Assembly (NCBI RefSeq): GCF_030711405.1
Contig: NZ_JAULSI010000020.1
Coordinates: forward strand, 32,134-96,133
From: Massilia brevitalea
Lineage (GTDB): Bacteria; Pseudomonadota; Gammaproteobacteria; Burkholderiales; Burkholderiaceae_D
Direction of reading: 5' to 3'
DNA: 64,000 bases
Made by a program: the position numbers and the translations under genes. Each line of letters begins with the position of its first letter. Within the stretch, counting starts at the first letter, position 1. Shown piece after piece: positions 52,053 through 62,239 of this stretch. Under the pieces are notes generated by a model. That model was not told the origin of the DNA and did not search any database. It worked only from the letters and a program-made list of their open reading frames with translations.

Positions 52053-53045
52053 TTACTTCAGCTGCGGCAACACCGTGTGCGACATGGTCTTCACCGCGCC
52101 CTCGCCCACCGAGGCGCCGAATTTCTTCAGCACCCGCTCCGGCAAGCCTTCGTGGGCCGTGTAGTCGACGATATCCTCGGCCTTCACGATATCGCGCGCC
52201 ACGGTGTCGACCGTGCCGAAACCATCGGCCAGGCCCATGTCCACCGCCTTGGCGCCGGTCCAGTACAGGCCTGAGAAGGTTTCCGGGGTTTCCTTCAGGC
52301 GCGCACCGCGGCCGGCACGCACCACCGAAATGAATTGCTGGTGGATCTCGTTCAGCATTTCCTGGGCATGCTCACGGTGCTTTTCCGACTGCGGGCTGAA
52401 AGGATCGAGGAAACCCTTGTTGGCGCCGGCCGTCATCAGGCGCCGCTCGACGCCCAGCTTTTCCATGGTGCCGGTAAAGCCGAAGCTGTCCATCAGCACG
52501 CCCACCGAGCCGACAATGCTGGCCTTGTTGACGTAGATCTTGTCGGCTGCGGCGGCAATGTAATACCCGCCCGAGGCGCAGATTTCGTCGACCACCACGT
52601 ACAGCGGCTTGTCGGGATAGCCCTTTTTCAGGCGCAGGATCTCGTCCACGATGATGCCGGCCTGGACCGGGCTGCCGCCGGGACTGTCGATGCGCATCAC
52701 CACCGCCGCCGAGCCGGCGTCGGCAAAGGCCTTGTTCAGCGAAGGAATCACATTGTCGGCGGAACCGCTGCCTTCTGCTTCGATTTCGCCGTTAATTTCG
52801 ATCAGCGCCGTGTGGCGGCCCAGGTTCTCGTCGTCGCTGCCGAAGCTCAGGCCGAGGTAGGTCCAGAGGCCGACGACCAGCACAAGCAGGAAGGCGAGCC
52901 GGAAAAAGATGCTCCAGCGCCGCGCCGCGCGCCGCTCCTTGATGGTCGAGAAGACGAGCTTCTCCAGGGTTTCGCGTTCCCAGTTGCTTGCGGTCGGGTT
53001 GGCTGCCAGCCGGCTTTCGCCATCGTTCCTGATGTTGTCGCTCAT
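52053..53045 (-). CDS. sppA: Signal peptide peptidase SppA (S49 family)
   Basis: 330 residues. A cytoplasmic N-terminus and one membrane helix (SIFFRLAFLLVLVVGLWTYL, about 45-64) precede the S49 protease domain. Catalytic Ser158 is in DEICASGGYYIA and Lys210 in AGANKGF, the same 52-residue spacing as in the Bacillus SppA. RIDSPGGSPVQAG is conserved. It degrades cleaved signal peptides in the membrane. The ATG at 53045 (MSDNIRND) is preferred to a TTG two codons earlier. Confidence 0.94.
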   Translation of the reverse strand: MSDNIRNDGESRLAANPTASNWERETLEKLVFSTIKERRAARRWSIFFRLAFLLVLVVGLWTYLGLSFGSDDENLGRHTALIEINGEIEAEGSGSADNVIPSLNKAFADAGSAAVVMRIDSPGGSPVQAGIIVDEILRLKKGYPDKPLYVVVDEICASGGYYIAAAADKIYVNKASIVGSVGVLMDSFGFTGTMEKLGVERRLMTAGANKGFLDPFSPQSEKHREHAQEMLNEIHQQFISVVRAGRGARLKETPETFSGLYWTGAKAVDMGLADGFGTVDTVARDIVKAEDIVDYTAHEGLPERVLKKFGASVGEGAVKTMSHTVLPQLK

Positions 53046-53086
53046 AAGCAATCGATAAAGTTAAGGGCCTGCGGTTGTCCAGTCCA

Positions 53087-53449
53087 TCATGCCGGCGCGG
53101 CGATGCGCTCGTCGGGTTGCCACCATACCTGGCCGTCGGCCTCGCGCACGGCAATCGCCCGCAGGCGCGCACCGCGGCAAGGCCCGCCCGCACAGACGCC
53201 GGTGTCGGGACGGTAGACGGCGCCGTGCACCGCACACATCAGGTATTCGCCGCTAGCCTCGAAAAATTGGCCCTCTACCCAGTCGAGTTCGGTGGGCACG
53301 TGGGCACAGCGGTTCAGGTAAGCATAGACCCTGCCGCCGAAGCGTACGACGAAGCCGGTTGCCGGGTCGCCAAAGGCGCGCACCGGGAAACGCAGACCCC
53401 GACCGCCGTCGGCCAGGGCCTGCGCATCGCAGATGAACACCTCACTCAT
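53087..53449 (-). CDS. Rieske [2Fe-2S] ferredoxin-like protein
   Basis: 120 residues, a single Rieske domain. The cluster ligands are Cys48 and His50 (CAHVPTEL) and Cys72 and His75 (CAVHGAVYR). There is no membrane anchor, so it is a soluble electron carrier. It overlaps the upstream phosphatase gene by four bases, so the two are an operon. The oxygenase or partner is not in the window. Confidence 0.93.
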   Translation of the reverse strand: MSEVFICDAQALADGGRGLRFPVRAFGDPATGFVVRFGGRVYAYLNRCAHVPTELDWVEGQFFEASGEYLMCAVHGAVYRPDTGVCAGGPCRGARLRAIAVREADGQVWWQPDERIAAPA

Positions 53450-54105
53450 GCGTTCTCGGCGAGCCAGGCGTGCAGCTCGGCCGCGGTTTTTGCGGAAAAC
53501 ACTGGATGGCAGGCCAGCAACTGATCCACTGGATGGGCGCCGTATTCCACCGCGATGCCGGCGGCCCCCGCATTATTCGCCATCAGCAAATCGTGGGTGG
53601 TGTCGCCGATCATCACGGTGCGGCGCATGTCCTGGCCCAGTTCGCGCGTGAGTTCCTGCAGCATGGCCGGGTGTGGCTTGGAGAAGGTTTCGTCGGCGCA
53701 GCGGGTGGCGTCGAACATCGACAGCAGCCCGGCCGCGTTCAGGGCCCGGTTCAGGCCCACCCGGCTCTTGCCCGTGGCCACCGCCAGGAAGTAGCCCTGC
53801 TGGGAAAGTTCGCTCAACATCTCGCGAACGCCCTTGAACAGCACCAGTTCGTGGTCTTTCGTCAGGAAGTGGTAGCGGTAGCGCTCGACCATGCGCGGGT
53901 ACATGGCCGGCTCCATGTCGGGCACGGCCACCTGCATGGCTTCGGGCAGGGCCAGGCCGATGACGTGCGAAGCCGCCTCGTCGCTCGGCACCGGCAGGCC
54001 GACGTCGCGCGCCGCTGCCTGGATACACTTGACGATGGCGGCCGTGCTGTCCATCAGCGTGCCGTCCCAGTCGAACACGATCAGATCAAATTGCTTTCTT
54101 GCCAT
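53446..54105 (-). CDS. HAD-superfamily phosphatase, phosphoglycolate-phosphatase-like
   Basis: 219 residues. Nucleophile motif FDWDGTLMDS (Asp12, Asp14), motif II VATGKSRVGL, motif III lysine in KPHPAML and motif IV MIGDTTHDLLMANNAGA are all present, with a helical cap between. The substrate could be phosphoglycolate or another small phosphate ester. In many betaproteobacteria it lies between rluC and the Rieske gene, as here. Confidence 0.9.
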   Translation of the reverse strand: MARKQFDLIVFDWDGTLMDSTAAIVKCIQAAARDVGLPVPSDEAASHVIGLALPEAMQVAVPDMEPAMYPRMVERYRYHFLTKDHELVLFKGVREMLSELSQQGYFLAVATGKSRVGLNRALNAAGLLSMFDATRCADETFSKPHPAMLQELTRELGQDMRRTVMIGDTTHDLLMANNAGAAGIAVEYGAHPVDQLLACHPVFSAKTAAELHAWLAENA

Positions 54106-54143
54106 TTCTCCCGGCTGGGCCGGCTCCTGTGTGTTCCGTAATA

Positions 54144-55124
54144 TTAGTTAAGCGGCTGGCCCAAGCTTACCAAGAAACGGTCGCACTCGGCGGGCAAGGG
54201 TGCCTGCAAGGTCATCCTGGCGCCGGTGTCCGGATGCGTGAAGGTGATCTTGTAGGCGTGCAGGAACATCCTGCGCAGCGCGCCGCGCGTGTCGGTGGCT
54301 TTCTGCAGTTGCTTGTTGAGTGCAAAATCGCCGTACTTGTCATCACCAAGGATGGGGAAGCCGGACGAAGCCAGGTGAACGCGGATCTGGTGCGTGCGCC
54401 CGGTCTTCAGTTCGGCTTCCAGCAAGGCGAACGCCGGCCACTTGCGCAGCAGACTGAACACCGTGTGCGACTCCATGCCGCCGGCCTGCACCACGACCCG
54501 GCGTTCGCCGTCTGGGGTGCTGTATTTATGCAGCGGCAATTTCACGTGCTGGCGCTTGTTGACCCAGTCGCCGGTCACGGCAGCCAGGTAGCGCTTGTCG
54601 GTATGACCGTCGCGCATTTGCTCGTGCAAATTGGTGAGCGCCGAACGCTTCTTGGCCAGCAGCAGCAGCCCCGAGGTCTCGCGGTCAAGGCGGTGCACCA
54701 GTTCCAGGAACTTGGCGTCAGGCCGCGCCGCCCGCAGTTGCTCGATTACGCCATACGACACGCCCGAACCGCCATGCACGGCCACGCCGGCCGGCTTGTC
54801 GATCACGAGCAGGTGGCTGTCTTCGTGCACGATGCGGAATTCGGCGCCCGGCACGGGAGCCGTATTCACCTTTTCGGCAATGCGGATCGGCGGAATGCGC
54901 ACCAGGTCGCCTGCTTCCAGGCGGTAGAGCTGGTCGACGCGCCCCTTGTTGACCCGCACCTCGCCCGAACGCAGGATGCGGTAAATATGGCTTTTCGGCA
55001 CACCCTTGCACACGCGTAGCAGGTAATTATCGATACGCTGGCCGGCTTCTTCTTCGGTGATGGTGACGAAACTTGCTGCTAGTGCCTGTGATGAAGGGGG
55101 AACAACATCGTTTTGCATCTTCAT
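54144..55124 (-). CDS. rluC: 23S rRNA pseudouridine synthase RluC
   Basis: About 326 residues. An S4 domain (AGQRIDNYLLRVCKGVPKSH, IYRILRSGEVRVNKGRVDQL) is followed by the RluA-type synthase with VHRLDRETSGLLLLA (Asp147) and GRTHQIRVHLASSGFPILGD. RluC makes pseudouridines 955, 2504 and 2580 in E. coli 23S rRNA. The start is placed at 55124 because a TATATT-like -10 lies almost on the longer start at 55163; either is possible. It diverges from rne. Confidence 0.92.
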   Translation of the reverse strand: MKMQNDVVPPSSQALAASFVTITEEEAGQRIDNYLLRVCKGVPKSHIYRILRSGEVRVNKGRVDQLYRLEAGDLVRIPPIRIAEKVNTAPVPGAEFRIVHEDSHLLVIDKPAGVAVHGGSGVSYGVIEQLRAARPDAKFLELVHRLDRETSGLLLLAKKRSALTNLHEQMRDGHTDKRYLAAVTGDWVNKRQHVKLPLHKYSTPDGERRVVVQAGGMESHTVFSLLRKWPAFALLEAELKTGRTHQIRVHLASSGFPILGDDKYGDFALNKQLQKATDTRGALRRMFLHAYKITFTHPDTGARMTLQAPLPAECDRFLVSLGQPLN

Positions 55125-55163
55125 TTGCTCTGTCTTCCCAGAAATTCTCTCTAAGTCCTTCAT

Positions 55164-55801
55164 TTTGAATATATAATCGACAGGCGGCGGTGAAACCTCT
55201 GCAGGTGTAAGAATTAAAACGATATTTTACACAGGGGCGCGTTCCATCGGCCCCGCTGGCAGCAAATTCGATGGAAAAAACGTGTACGCACATTCCTGCG
55301 TGGATCAGGGTTGCACCGCAGTTGTAATCGGATCACGCGCAGGAGTGCCGGATTGGATTGTTTGGAACTGTAAGGATAAGTACCGGCAAGCCTGTGTTGT
55401 TCAGGCTCGCCGGTTGATGGTGTCGATAACGCTTGTCGTTCGCCCGACCTGATGTAGGCCTCATCCGTAAGGCTAGCGAGTAAAGGCTGATTTTATCGCC
55501 TGCTCGAAGTCTGCAGTATGAAGAGCGCTGGCACGGTTTGGCTGGTTGTTGCGCGCACCGCCTGGCTGACTCTGTTGCGCCGCTCCTGAAGCGGCCCGGG
55601 TACAGCTACAGTTGCGGCGTGCCCTCGGCATGACGATCGACCCCATTTGCGCCCTGTGGCGGCAGCAACGCGTTTGCGTTGCCGGCCCCCACGCCCGGGC
55701 AACCACCCCCTCCAACACTCCCCTCCCGCGTATGTCCCTGTACTTTGGCCGCCCTGGCAAGGCGGCTTTGGCACGGCCCACGGGCCGCGGAGTTTATAAA
55801 A
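55164..55801 (+). promoter_or_regulatory. Long leader region of rne
   Basis: About 640 bases without a convincing gene between rluC and rne. TATAAT at 55173-55178 could be a -10, though its -35 is poor. A strong hairpin is at 55382-55414: ACCGGCAAGCCTG, loop TGTTGTT, CAGGCTCGCCGGT with one mismatch. It lacks a T-run, so it is not a terminator. A second GC-rich pairing region (GCCGCC...GGCGGC) lies near 55748-55772. In E. coli the rne leader folds into hairpins that RNase E itself reads for autoregulation; the same role here is inferred. Confidence 0.5.
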
Positions 55802-58800
55802 ATGAAACGAATGTTGTTTAACGCTACGCAGCAAGAAGAGCTGCGCGTAGCGATCGTCGATGGTCAGAAACTGATCGACATCGATATCGAAACGGCCGGA
55901 CGCGAACAGCGCAAGTCGAATATCTACAAGGGTGTCATCACCCGCATCGAACCCTCCCTCGAAGCTTGCTTCGTCAGCTACGGCGAAGACCGCCACGGCT
56001 TCCTCCCCTTCAAAGAAGTTGCCCGCACTTATTTCCGTGACGGCGTCGACGTGCGCAATTGCTCCATCAAGGAAGCGCTGCGCGAAGGCCAGGAAATCAT
56101 GGTGCAGGTCGAGAAGGAAGAGCGCGGCAACAAGGGCGCGGCCCTCACCTCCTTCATCTCGCTGGCCGGCCGCTACCTGGTGCTGATGCCGAACAACCCG
56201 CGCGGCGGCGGCGTGTCGCGCCGCGTGGAAGGCGAAGAGCGCCAGGAACTGCGCGAAACCATGGACAAGCTCGACCTGCCAACCGGCATGTCGGTGATTG
56301 CCCGCACCGCAGGCATCGGCCGCAACGTCGAAGAACTGCAGTGGGACCTGAACTACCTGATGCAGCTGTGGCGCGCGATCGAAGGCGCCGGCAAGTCGGC
56401 CGCCGGTCCTTTCCTGATCTATCAAGAGTCGTCGCTGGTCATCCGCGCCATCCGCGATTACTTCCAGCCTGACATCGGCGAAGTCCTGATCGACACCGAC
56501 GAGATCTACGACCAGGCCCAGCAGTTCATGAGCCACGTGATGCCCGACATGGCGCACCGCGTGAAACGCTACAGCGACGATGTGCCGCTGTTCTCGCGCT
56601 TCCAGATCGAACACCAGATCGAAACCGCCTACGCGCGCACCGTGCCGCTGCCATCGGGCGGCGCGATCGTCATCGACCACACCGAAGCCCTGGTCTCCAT
56701 CGACGTCAACTCGGCACGCGCCACGCGCGGCTCGGACATCGAGACCACCGCCTTCAACACCAACTGCGAAGCCGCCGACGAAGTGGCGCGCCAGCTGCGC
56801 CTGCGCGACCTGGGCGGCCTGATCGTCATCGACTTCATCGACATGGAAGTGGCGAAGAACCAGCGCGAAGTCGAGCAGCGCCTGAAGGATGCCCTGCACC
56901 ACGACCGCGCCCGTGTCCAGATGGGCAAGATCTCGCGGTTCGGCCTGATGGAACTGTCGCGCCAGCGCCTGCGTCCTTCGCTGTCGGAAGGCTCGCACGT
57001 GACCTGCCCGCGCTGCTCGGGTACCGGCCACATCCGCGATACCGAATCCTCGGCCCTGCAAGTCCTGCGCATCATCCAGGAAGAGGCCATGAAGGAAAAC
57101 TCGGCCACCATCCACGTGCAGGTGCCGGTCGACGTCGCCGCGTTCCTGCTGAACGAGAAGCGTGGCGAAGTCCTCAAAATCGAGAACCGCCACCGCATCA
57201 CCGTGATCCTGGTGCCGAACAAGCACCTCGACACCCCGCACTACAAGCTCGAGCGCATCAAGCACGACGATCCGCGCCTGGAAGACGCCGCCGCCAGCTA
57301 CACCCTGGCCGAGACCGCCGAAACCGACATGGCCTACAGCAAGCGCCAGAAGGAAGAAGCCAAGCCGCGCCAGGAAGCCGTGGTCAAGAGCATCACTCCG
57401 GCCCAGCCGGCCCCTGTGGTCGACCGCAGCGAGCCGGTGAAAGCCGCCGCCAAGCCGGTTGAGGCGTCGGCTACCGCGCCAGTGGTGGCTGCGCCTGTCG
57501 CTCCGGCGCCGGTCGGCTTCATGGCCAAGCTGAAAGCCTTCTTCCTCGGCGCACCGGAACCGGTTGCGCCGGCCCCGGCCCCGGTGGAAGCGGCCAAGCC
57601 GGCCGCCCCTGCCCCGGCCGACCGTGGCGGCGACCGTAACAGCCGTGGCCCGCGTGCCCGCAATGGCCGCAACGGCAAACCTGGCCGCGAGCGTGAAGAG
57701 CGCGACCTGAACGCCAAGCCGGGCGTCGACGAGACCGCCAAGGCCGAGCGCGAGGAAAAAGCCCCGCGTCCACCGCGTCCGCCGCGCGAAGGACGCGAGC
57801 CGCGCGCACCGCGTGAGCCGCGCGAGCAGCTCGATACTGCCCAGGCCGCCGTGGCAGCGACCCCTGCGGCGCCGCGCGCGGACCGTGGCGAACGCCAGGA
57901 ACGTGGCGAGCGCGCCGAGCGTCCGGAACGCGCACCGCGCCAGCCGCGCGAGCGTGGCGAACGCACCCAGCCAGTTGAAGCCAAGGCTGAGGAACTGAAC
58001 GCGATCGAGGCAATCCCGACGCCGGTGAGCGAACTGTCGACCACCACGCCGCACGGCGACCAGCTCGACCACGCGGTGAAAGCCGTCGTCTCGACCGGTC
58101 CTAACGGCGAGGAGCTCGATGCTGAAGGCGGCGACGAGCCGCGCCGCCGCCGCCGCCGCGGTGGCCGCAACCGTAACCGCCGCGACCGTGACCAGGACGG
58201 CATGGAAGCGGGCGAGCACGGCGAACACGACGGCGCTCCGGCCTTCATGCCGGTTGCCGACGAAGAAGCCGCCAAGGTCCAGGCTGCTGCCGGCGCCGAG
58301 AAGCCAGGCCGCAAGCCGCGCGCTCCGAAGGAAGCCAAGCAGGATCGTCTGGCCCCATGGCCATTCCCGACCGCCGCTTCGGTGGCGGCCGGCCAGGCCA
58401 AGGCTGCGGCGCAAGCCGCTCCGGCTGCCTTGGCTGCTGCTCCCGCCGCTGCCAAGGCAGAAGCTGCAACGCCTGCGGTGCAGGCGCCGACCGCCGACGC
58501 CTGGTTCTTCCCGACCTCGGCCTCGATCGCTGCACGCCAGGCCAAGCCGGCCGTCCAGCCGGCCGCCCAGGAAGTTGTACCGGCAACCGAGCCTGTCGCC
58601 ATCGCCGATGTGCCCGTTGTTGCTCAAGCTGTTGCCCAGCCTGCTGCTCAAGCTGTTGCTGCGCCTGTTGCTCAACCTGTCGCCGAATCTGTCGCCAAGG
58701 CTGCTGCGCCTGCCGCCGAGCCGGTGCAGGCTGCCGCGCCCGTCCAGGCGCCGGCACCTGTCGCCGCGCCGGTGCAAGCCGAACCGGCACCGGTCCAGGC

Positions 58801-58999
58801 TGCTCCCGCACCTGCGGCCAACCTCGACGAAGTGCTCGGCAGCGCCGGCTTGACCCTGGCAGCGACCGATCCTGAAAAGCTGCGTGCAGCCCAGGAAGCC
58901 GCCGCGGCAGCCGCCGCTCCGGTTCGCCTTGGCCGTGCCCGCAAGCCGGTCGCAGCGCCGGTCGACGAGCCGCTGGTCCAGGTCGATACGCGCCAGTAA
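55802..58999 (+). CDS. rne: Ribonuclease E
   Basis: 1065 residues. The N-terminal catalytic half has the S1 domain (about 39-119), active-site Asp301 ([12 protein letters not shown]) and Asp344 (IVIDFIDME), and the zinc-link C402-PRC-405, close to E. coli 303/346/404/407. The C-terminal half is a disordered scaffold: a possible amphipathic membrane helix [12 protein letters not shown] at 572-583, Arg-rich RNA-binding stretches ([32 protein letters not shown]) and two copies of a W-F-PT-AS-AA-QAK motif. It cuts mRNA and processes rRNA. Confidence 0.97.
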   Translation: MKRMLFNATQQEELRVAIVDGQKLIDIDIETAGREQRKSNIYKGVITRIEPSLEACFVSYGEDRHGFLPFKEVARTYFRDGVDVRNCSIKEALREGQEIMVQVEKEERGNKGAALTSFISLAGRYLVLMPNNPRGGGVSRRVEGEERQELRETMDKLDLPTGMSVIARTAGIGRNVEELQWDLNYLMQLWRAIEGAGKSAAGPFLIYQESSLVIRAIRDYFQPDIGEVLIDTDEIYDQAQQFMSHVMPDMAHRVKRYSDDVPLFSRFQIEHQIETAYARTVPLPSGGAIVIDHTEALVSIDVNSARATRGSDIETTAFNTNCEAADEVARQLRLRDLGGLIVIDFIDMEVAKNQREVEQRLKDALHHDRARVQMGKISRFGLMELSRQRLRPSLSEGSHVTCPRCSGTGHIRDTESSALQVLRIIQEEAMKENSATIHVQVPVDVAAFLLNEKRGEVLKIENRHRITVILVPNKHLDTPHYKLERIKHDDPRLEDAAASYTLAETAETDMAYSKRQKEEAKPRQEAVVKSITPAQPAPVVDRSEPVKAAAKPVEASATAPVVAAPVAPAPVGFMAKLKAFFLGAPEPVAPAPAPVEAAKPAAPAPADRGGDRNSRGPRARNGRNGKPGREREERDLNAKPGVDETAKAEREEKAPRPPRPPREGREPRAPREPREQLDTAQAAVAATPAAPRADRGERQERGERAERPERAPRQPRERGERTQPVEAKAEELNAIEAIPTPVSELSTTTPHGDQLDHAVKAVVSTGPNGEELDAEGGDEPRRRRRRGGRNRNRRDRDQDGMEAGEHGEHDGAPAFMPVADEEAAKVQAAAGAEKPGRKPRAPKEAKQDRLAPWPFPTAASVAAGQAKAAAQAAPAALAAAPAAAKAEAATPAVQAPTADAWFFPTSASIAARQAKPAVQPAAQEVVPATEPVAIADVPVVAQAVAQPAAQAVAAPVAQPVAESVAKAAAPAAEPVQAAAPVQAPAPVAAPVQAEPAPVQAAPAPAANLDEVLGSAGLTLAATDPEKLRAAQEAAAAAAAPVRLGRARKPVAAPVDEPLVQVDTRQ

Positions 59000-59022
59000 T
59001 CCGGCAGCGTTGCTGTCAATGA

Positions 59023-59051
59023 AAGGGGAGCCTGCGGGCTCCCCTTTTTTT
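59023..59051 (+). terminator. Rho-independent terminator after rne
   Basis: AAGGGGAGCC, loop TGCG, GGCTCCCCTT (59037-59046) and a run of seven T. Confidence 0.92.
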
Positions 59052-59141
59052 GCTCGCTTACCGACCTTCACTACCAGCCTGCGGCCGGGGCCGATTCCAC
59101 CCTTCGCCTGTGCGCTTTGCCCTCGCATGCTATCGTATCGC

Positions 59142-60251
59142 ATGGCTGAAAAAATCATCATGCTGAACGACCTGCGCGCGCCCGCGCTCGCCGTTCCCGC
59201 ACTCCCCGACGCGCCCACCGGCCACCTGGCCGATGCCCTGTCGCGTCCGCTGCACGACCTGCGCATCTCCGTTACCGACCGCTGCAATTTCCGTTGCGTG
59301 TATTGCATGCCGAAGGAAGTCTTCGGCAAGGACTATCCCTACCTGCCGCACGGCGATTTGCTGTCGTTCGAGGAAATCACGCGCGTGGCGCGCATCTTCA
59401 TCGCCCACGGCGTGGAAAAGATCCGTCTCACCGGCGGCGAGCCGCTGCTGCGCAAGAACCTGGAACACCTGGTGGCGATGCTGCGCGCCCTGCCCACCGT
59501 TTCCGGCCGCCCGCTCGACATCACCCTCACCACCAACGGCTCGATCCTGGCGCGCAAGGCGCAGGCCCTGAAGAACGCCGGCCTCGACCGCGTGACGGTC
59601 TCGCTCGACGCCCTCGACGACGCCGTCTTCAAGCGCATGAACGACGTCGATTTCGCAGTTAGCGATGTGCTGGCCGGGATCGAGGCGGCGCATGCCGTGG
59701 GCCTGGGGCCGATCAAGGTCAACATGGTCGTCAAGCGCGGCAGCAACGACGACCAGATCGTGCCGATGGCGCGCCATTTCAAAGGCTCGCCCGTGATCCT
59801 GCGTTTCATCGAATACATGGACGTGGGCGCCTCGAACGGCTGGAACATGGACGAAGTCGTGCCCTCGAACGAAGTGGTGCGGCGCATCGATGCCGAGCTG
59901 CCGCTGGCGCCGCTGGCCGCCAACTACACGGGCGAAACCGCGGCGCGCTGGCGCTACCTCGATGGCGGCGGCGAAGTGGGCGTCATCTCGTCGGTCACCG
60001 GCGCCTTCTGCAAGGATTGCAGCCGCATGCGGCTGTCGACCGAGGGCAAGCTCTACACCTGCCTGTTCGCCACCCGCGGCCACGATTTGCGCGCCCTGCT
60101 GCGCGCCGGGCACGACGACCTGGCGATCGCCGGCGCCGTCGCCCGCCTCTGGCGCGGCCGCGACGACCGCTATTCGGAAACGCGCACCATCCATACCGAT
60201 GGCCTGCAGCGCGGCGCACGGCGCGTCGAAATGTCCTACATCGGTGGCTAA
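59142..60251 (+). CDS. moaA: GTP 3',8-cyclase MoaA
   Basis: 369 residues, radical-SAM enzyme for the first step of molybdenum cofactor synthesis (GTP to 3',8-cyclo-GTP). N-terminal cluster C48-NFR-C52-VY-C55; [15 protein letters not shown] is the SAM-binding GGEP; the C-terminal cluster is in [19 protein letters not shown]. The C-terminus ends GG, as required for its activity in the family. Starts at 59127 or 59160 are possible. It precedes the mobA-moeA fusion by 22 bases. Confidence 0.95.
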   Translation: MAEKIIMLNDLRAPALAVPALPDAPTGHLADALSRPLHDLRISVTDRCNFRCVYCMPKEVFGKDYPYLPHGDLLSFEEITRVARIFIAHGVEKIRLTGGEPLLRKNLEHLVAMLRALPTVSGRPLDITLTTNGSILARKAQALKNAGLDRVTVSLDALDDAVFKRMNDVDFAVSDVLAGIEAAHAVGLGPIKVNMVVKRGSNDDQIVPMARHFKGSPVILRFIEYMDVGASNGWNMDEVVPSNEVVRRIDAELPLAPLAANYTGETAARWRYLDGGGEVGVISSVTGAFCKDCSRMRLSTEGKLYTCLFATRGHDLRALLRAGHDDLAIAGAVARLWRGRDDRYSETRTIHTDGLQRGARRVEMSYIGG

Positions 60252-60273
60252 CGACAAGCAGCGGATAACAAGC

Positions 60274-62151
60274 ATGAACAAGAACGATTCGATCAGCGGC
60301 TTGATCCTCGCGGGCGGACGCGGCTCGCGCATGGGCCACGTCGACAAGGGCCTGCAACCCTTCCGTGGCAGCAGCATGGCGGCCCACGTGCTGGCGCGCC
60401 TGGCGCCGCAAGTGGCGGGCGTGGCCATCAACGCCAACCAGAACCTCGATACCTACGCCGCCTTTGGCGTGCCGGTGTGGCAGGACGACCTTGAGGGCTT
60501 TGCCGGGCCGCTGGCGGGACTGGAAACCGGCCTGCGCCGCTGCGCGACACCGTATCTGCTCACCGCGCCCTGCGATTCGCCCTTCCTGCCACCCGACCTG
60601 GCCGAGCGGCTGTTCAGTGTGTTGCAAGAGCAGGACGCGGACCTGGCCTTTGCCGCCACCCAGGAAGCGGGCATGCGGGTGCAGGCGCATCCGGTGTTCT
60701 GCCTGGTGAAGACGGCGCTGCTGCCTGTGCTCTCGGCCTACCTGGCAGGAGGCGGGCGGCGCATGGATGGCTGGTACAAGGACCTGAAGGCGGTCGAGGT
60801 GCTGTTCGAGGATGCCGACGCCTTCCGCAACATCAACACGCTCGACGAGCTGCACAGCCTGGACCCCAGCCGGCCGCCACGTCTCGCCGACGTGACGAGC
60901 TGTTTGTCCGCCTACGATCCCGAGGCGCTGCCGGTGCGCGACGCCCAGCGCGTCATCCGCGAATTCGTGCAGCCGGTCGGCGCCGTCGAGCAGGTCGCCT
61001 TGCGCGCCGCGTTAGGCCGCGTGCTGGCGCACGACATCGTCTCGCCGATCAACGTGCCGGCCCACGACAACTCGGCGATGGATGGCTATGCGCTGCGCGG
61101 CGGCGACCTGGTGCCGGACGGCGACACGCGCCTGGACGTGGTCGGCACCGTGTTCGCCGGCCGTCCCTCCGAGGTGGCGCCGGGGCCGGGCGAATGCGTG
61201 CGCATCATGACCGGCGGCGTCATGCCCGCTGGCTGCGACAGCGTGGTGCCGCAGGAATTCGTGGCGCAGGAAAGCCCGAGCGAGATCGTGCTGGGCGCCG
61301 GCACCATCCGCGCCGGCGACAACCGCCGCTTTGCCGGCGAAGACCTGAAGGCGGGCAGCCCTGCCCTGCGCGCCGGGAAGATCATCCGCCCGGCCGACCT
61401 CGGCCTGGCCGCTTCGCTCGGCATCGCCGAACTGCCCGTGGTGCGGCGCCTGCGCGTGGCCTTTTTCTCGACCGGCGACGAACTGCGCTCGATCGGCCAG
61501 GCCCTGGACAGCGGCAGCGTCTACGACAGCAACCGCTACACCATCTACGGCATGTTGCAGCGCCTGGGCTGCGAGATCGTCGACATGGGCATTGTGCGCG
61601 ACGACCCGCTAGCATTGGAAGCGGCCCTGCGCACCGCCTGCGAGAACGCCGACGCCATCATCACCTCGGGCGGCGTCTCGGTGGGCGCGGCCGACTACAC
61701 GCGCCAGATCATGGCGCGCCTGGGCGACGTCACCTTCTGGAAGATCGGCATGCGTCCGGGCCGCCCGCTGGCCTTTGGCCGCATTAATTCGAACGGGCGC
61801 AGCGCATTTTTGTTCGGCTTGCCCGGCAATCCGGTGGCGGTGATGGTGTCGTTCTACTTCTTCGCGCGCGAAGCCCTGCTGCGCATGATGGGCGCCGACG
61901 CCCCGCTGCCGCTGCTGCGCGCGCGCTCCGAAGGCGCGATCCGCAAGAAGCCGGGCCGCACCGAGTACCAGCGCGGCATCCTGTCGCACGGCGACGACGG
62001 CATGCCGCGGGTGCGCATCACCGGCGCCCAGGGTTCGGGCATCTTGCGCTCGATGTCGGAGGCGAATTGCATGGTGGTGCTGCACGACGGGCAGGGGAAT
62101 GTCGCCGCTGGCGACATGGTCGATATCCTGCCATTCGAAGGATTGGTATAA
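60274..62151 (+). CDS. mobA-moeA: Fused MobA-MoeA molybdenum cofactor protein
   Basis: 625 residues. Residues 1-195 are MobA, which links GMP to molybdopterin: LILAGGRGSRMGHVDKGLQP and TAPCDSPFLP, ending at the usual NINTLDEL. Residues about 204-625 are MoeA, which inserts molybdenum: LADVTSCLSAYDPEALPV, PINVPAHDNSAMDGYAL, IMTGGVMPAGCDSVVPQE, SGGVSVGAADYTRQIM and FGLPGNPVAVMVSF. The join (60856-60888) is read straight through, with no stop and no ATG. A possible GTG at 60889 could start MoeA alone, but MobA would still read through. Both halves appear intact. Confidence 0.9.
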   Translation: MNKNDSISGLILAGGRGSRMGHVDKGLQPFRGSSMAAHVLARLAPQVAGVAINANQNLDTYAAFGVPVWQDDLEGFAGPLAGLETGLRRCATPYLLTAPCDSPFLPPDLAERLFSVLQEQDADLAFAATQEAGMRVQAHPVFCLVKTALLPVLSAYLAGGGRRMDGWYKDLKAVEVLFEDADAFRNINTLDELHSLDPSRPPRLADVTSCLSAYDPEALPVRDAQRVIREFVQPVGAVEQVALRAALGRVLAHDIVSPINVPAHDNSAMDGYALRGGDLVPDGDTRLDVVGTVFAGRPSEVAPGPGECVRIMTGGVMPAGCDSVVPQEFVAQESPSEIVLGAGTIRAGDNRRFAGEDLKAGSPALRAGKIIRPADLGLAASLGIAELPVVRRLRVAFFSTGDELRSIGQALDSGSVYDSNRYTIYGMLQRLGCEIVDMGIVRDDPLALEAALRTACENADAIITSGGVSVGAADYTRQIMARLGDVTFWKIGMRPGRPLAFGRINSNGRSAFLFGLPGNPVAVMVSFYFFAREALLRMMGADAPLPLLRARSEGAIRKKPGRTEYQRGILSHGDDGMPRVRITGAQGSGILRSMSEANCMVVLHDGQGNVAAGDMVDILPFEGLV

Positions 62152-62178
62152 AACTCCACAGTAGAGATATATGTCGCT

Positions 62179-62232
62179 CGAGTATTAAAAAATGGATAAG
62201 ATTTACTTTTAGTAATTACCATTTTTTACTCG
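62179..62232 (+). other. Long imperfect hairpin before the lipoprotein genes
   Basis: CGAGTATTAAAAAATGG (62179-62195) pairs with CCATTTTTTACTCG (62219-62232), leaving TT bulged; the 23-base loop contains a further inner stem TTACT-TTT-AGTAA. The region is AT-rich and lies directly before the start at 62240. It may act as terminator for mobA-moeA or as a leader structure. Confidence 0.6.
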
Positions 62233-62239
62233 GGATAAT

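Noticed and set aside
55382..55414. Hairpin in the rne leader as a terminator
   Set aside because: No T-run follows the stem.
55493..59329. A 1278-codon open frame on the reverse strand opposite rne
   Set aside because: It mirrors the GC-rich RNase E gene; the translation is Arg/Gly/Leu-rich without family motifs, and rne is certain on the other strand.
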